Assembly (NCBI GenBank): GCA_002170355.2
Contig: NHET02000064.1
Coordinates: forward strand, 16,878-25,536
DNA: 8,659 nucleotides
Source of the DNA: Gammaproteobacteria bacterium TMED92
GTDB lineage: Bacteria; Pseudomonadota; Gammaproteobacteria; Pseudomonadales; Azotimanducaceae
Reading direction: 5' to 3'
Shown: in pieces, positions 6,051 through 8,659 of the stretch
How positions within the stretch are numbered: position 1 is the first letter of the stretch
Layout of the letters: every line of letters starts with the position of its first letter
Program-made: the position numbers and the translations under genes
Notes under the pieces: model-generated
The model's database searches: none
Told to the model about the DNA's origin: nothing
The model's input: only the letters and a program-made list of their open reading frames with translations

Positions 6051-8659
6051 GTGAATTCAAAATCGCCAACCCAACCATTAACGCTCATGTTGTCCATCGT
6101 GGTTTTGCTTGGACTTGCTGGCTGCCAAAGCACAACGTCTGAATTCGACCCGGCTACCACATCAGCAGCCGTTGTCGAACGGGCTGAGGTGCGTAAGAGC
6201 CCCAACGATCAACGGCAATATCGGTATTTGGTGTTAGCCAACAAGCTCAAAGTGTTGTTGGTTGCCGACGCAAAGGCCGATCAGGCCGCTGCTGCGCTAT
6301 CGGTCTATCGGGGTAGTTTTCACGAAGCCGAAGATCGACCAGGGCTAGCGCACTTCCTTGAGCACATGCTGTTTATCGGCACCGAAAAGTACCCCGAGGT
6401 GGATAGTTTTCAACAGTACATTACTGCCAACGGCGGTTCCTCTAACGCCTACACCGCCCAGGATCATACAAATTACTTTTTCGGTATCCAAAATTCCGCC
6501 TTTAACGAAGGTTTGGATCGCTTTGGCCACTTCTTTATCGATCCTTTATTGTCACCGGAATACGTCGAGCGCGAAAAAAACGCCGTGCACTCTGAGTATC
6601 AGATGCAAATCAAAGACGACGGTTGGCGCGGGTATATGGTCAGCAAGCTTGCACTCAACCCGGAGCATCCTGGCGCACGCTTCACCATCGGCTCACTGGA
6701 CACCCTGGACGGCGATGTTCGGGCCGACTTAATGGACTTTTTTGCAGAACACTACTCAGCGGATCAAATGGGTTTGGTGGTGTTGGCGAATCAGAGCCTC
6801 GACGAATTGGAGGCGCTGGTGACGCCTCTATTTAGTCAAATTCCCAACCGCGATATTGGTCCAAGCTACCCCACGGTGCCGGCCTTTACCGCCGCTCAGT
6901 TGCCCGCTGTACTCACTTCGCAAACACTTAAAGACACCTACCGACTGGCTTTCAACTTTCCTATCCCCAGCACTCTCGGCGTTTATCGAAACAAACCCGA
7001 GCAGTATCTCAGTAATCTCATTGGACACGAGGGCGAAGGTAGTCTGCATCAACTGCTAAACAAAAACGGCTGGATCGAAAGCCTCGGTTCTGGCAGCCAA
7101 GATTTTGATCGCAATACCAGCTTGATGACTATCAACATTGAGCTAACCGATACGGGTCGTGAGCACGTGGAGGAGATCACCGATCTGGTGTTCAGATACT
7201 TCGACATGCTGCGCGCACAACCACCACAAGCATGGCTGTATCAAGAGCAGGCAACCGTCGCTGAGCTAGGCTTTCGCTTCCAAGAGCAAGGATCAACCGT
7301 AGGCTTTGTCTACCAAATGGCACCGCGGCTGGATTTGTTTCCGGCCGAAGATTTGCTCGTAGCGCCCTACTTGATGGAAGCCTTCGACCCAGCTCTGATT
7401 GAGCAATTTCTTGGTTATTTAAGCCCAAATAATGTGTTGCTAGAAATCACTGCGCCGGATGTGGCAACTCAACAGATGGAGCCATGGTTCCAGGTACCGT
7501 ATACCTTGAGTCGCGGTAAGCTGGCGCGTAAAGCGGTCAACAACTCGCCGCTGAGTCTGCCCAAGGCAAACCCATACCTACCGGAAAAACTCGAGCTGGT
7601 GGTCGCCGACGACAAAGCGATGCAACGCTTCATGGACCAACCAGCGCTAACCCTGTGGCTCGACACGGATACTGATTTCGGCACACCTAGAGCAAACATG
7701 ACCTTGGGTATGCTCGTTCCCGAGGGCTTTATGAGCGCGACGGATCGAGCGCAAGCAGTGCTTTACCGACGCCTAGTGGACGACACTTTGAGCACAACGG
7801 TGTATCCCGCGTACCTGGCGGGACTCGGCTACTCCATAGGTGTGGCTGACAGCGGTTTCGCAGTGTCTGTGAATGGCTACCAAGACAAGCAGATGCCTCT
7901 GTTGGCTACCGTGCTGGAGCAACTGTTTGGCGCCGATATCAGCTCCGAACGCTTCACTACTCTTAAGCGCAGCCTGATAAAAGACTGGCGTAACAGTCTT
8001 AAGGACAAACCGTATACCCAAGCCATTGATGCTCTGAGCGACGTGATGGTATCTAGCAGTTGGCCTGCCGCCACCCTAGCGGACGCGCTGGAACCCATTA
8101 CCTTGCAAGACCTCATGCAATGGCGCGATGAACGACTGCAAACGGTCGGTGTGGTCGCCGCCTTGCATGGTAACGTGACCGAGGCTGATGCCGCACAACT
8201 GCGCGACTATGTCACGGCAACGATTCAGCCTCAGGCGGTGTCAAGGGTGCGCCCAAAGGTTGCCGAACTCACCGAGGCTCTGCGCTTAGATGTCGACGTT
8301 GACCACAACGACTCGACCTTGTTGATTTACGTTCAAGACGCCGATGACAGTTTTGCCAGCAGAGCAAAGAGTGGACTGGCGGGCCAGTTATTACGATCGG
8401 CTTATTTTTCTAGCCTGCGCACCGAGCAACAACTTGGCTATGTGGTCAGTGCCGGACCACGACGCTTGGAAAAACGCGGCGGCAATATTTTCTTGGTGCA
8501 ATCTCCAGTTGCCAGCGCTCTGGCGGTGGAGGAGGCCACTCAGGAATTCATGCAGCAATACATTGACGCCTGGCCAGCGCTGAGCAATGCAGAGTTCGAC
8601 CAGCAGAAGAGCGGCCTAATTAATCGATTAACAGAATCTGACAAGAACCTTAGCGAACG
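6051..8659 (+). CDS. M16 (pitrilysin/insulysin-type) zinc metalloprotease, predicted lipoprotein, 3' end cut by the window
   Basis: The frame is open from GTG 6051 to the right edge: 869 codons and no stop. E. coli pitrilysin has about 960 residues, so roughly 60-100 residues may be missing. The N-terminus has a lipoprotein signal ending in the lipobox LAGC, with acylated Cys25 and Gln at +2, predicting outer-membrane sorting. The inverted zinc motif HFLEH is at 101-105 (ligands His101 and His105, catalytic Glu104). The third ligand Glu182 lies in HSEYQ, 77 residues after His105 as in pitrilysin, and the conserved Glu175 is also present. GHEGEGSL (325-332) and SLRTEQQLGYVV (788-799) are family landmarks. 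In the latter, Arg790 and Tyr797 correspond to substrate-binding Arg824 and Tyr831 of insulin-degrading enzyme. All catalytic residues are intact, so it is predicted to degrade peptides in the periplasm. Full four-domain architecture fits protease III rather than the short PqqL or mitochondrial-type M16 subunits. Confidence 0.92.
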   Translation, partial: MNSKSPTQPLTLMLSIVVLLGLAGCQSTTSEFDPATTSAAVVERAEVRKSPNDQRQYRYLVLANKLKVLLVADAKADQAAAALSVYRGSFHEAEDRPGLAHFLEHMLFIGTEKYPEVDSFQQYITANGGSSNAYTAQDHTNYFFGIQNSAFNEGLDRFGHFFIDPLLSPEYVEREKNAVHSEYQMQIKDDGWRGYMVSKLALNPEHPGARFTIGSLDTLDGDVRADLMDFFAEHYSADQMGLVVLANQSLDELEALVTPLFSQIPNRDIGPSYPTVPAFTAAQLPAVLTSQTLKDTYRLAFNFPIPSTLGVYRNKPEQYLSNLIGHEGEGSLHQLLNKNGWIESLGSGSQDFDRNTSLMTINIELTDTGREHVEEITDLVFRYFDMLRAQPPQAWLYQEQATVAELGFRFQEQGSTVGFVYQMAPRLDLFPAEDLLVAPYLMEAFDPALIEQFLGYLSPNNVLLEITAPDVATQQMEPWFQVPYTLSRGKLARKAVNNSPLSLPKANPYLPEKLELVVADDKAMQRFMDQPALTLWLDTDTDFGTPRANMTLGMLVPEGFMSATDRAQAVLYRRLVDDTLSTTVYPAYLAGLGYSIGVADSGFAVSVNGYQDKQMPLLATVLEQLFGADISSERFTTLKRSLIKDWRNSLKDKPYTQAIDALSDVMVSSSWPAATLADALEPITLQDLMQWRDERLQTVGVVAALHGNVTEADAAQLRDYVTATIQPQAVSRVRPKVAELTEALRLDVDVDHNDSTLLIYVQDADDSFASRAKSGLAGQLLRSAYFSSLRTEQQLGYVVSAGPRRLEKRGGNIFLVQSPVASALAVEEATQEFMQQYIDAWPALSNAEFDQQKSGLINRLTESDKNLSE

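Overview
The window (about 52-55% GC by eye, dense coding, Shine-Dalgarno-type starts) looks like an ordinary chromosomal segment of a gammaproteobacterium. The best evidence is a response regulator and sensor kinase that closely match PhoP and PhoQ, a pitrilysin/insulysin-type M16 protease, a UmoD-like glycine-zipper protein and a DUF349 protein. A free-living, possibly marine member of the class is my guess; the sequence does not fix the genus. No mobile element, CRISPR array, tRNA or rRNA was seen.

Layout: (1) 1-1596, plus strand, the 3' part of a coiled-coil DUF349 protein whose start lies left of the window. (2) A convergent minus-strand operon, 4018 down to 1621: a small exported PepSY-domain protein, a PhoP-type response regulator and a PhoQ-type histidine kinase, separated by 6 bp and then overlapping by 8 bp. 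(3) 4019-4232, a spacer with a striking 14-bp perfect inverted repeat and a T-run on the minus strand, read here as the terminator of the next gene or as the end of a small RNA. (4) 4790-4233, minus strand, a secreted glycine-zipper protein with a strong ribosome binding site. (5) 4791-4941, a spacer with an 11-bp perfect hairpin. (6) 5862-4942, minus strand, a P-loop D-glycerate 3-kinase-like protein. (7) 5863-6050, a divergent promoter region. (8) 6051 to the right edge, plus strand, a lipoprotein-type M16 metalloprotease, truncated by the window; its reading frame stays open to the edge.

Function: the only clear functional unit is the PepSY-PhoP-PhoQ operon, an envelope-sensing two-component system with a periplasmic accessory protein encoded first. 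Glycine-zipper protein and M16 lipoprotein are also predicted envelope proteins, but nothing in the sequence shows that the system controls them. The kinase and the DUF349 protein appear to be unrelated housekeeping neighbours. I found no convincing undescribed multi-gene system; the most unexplained element is the hairpin with the pyrimidine-rich loop at 4087-4146.
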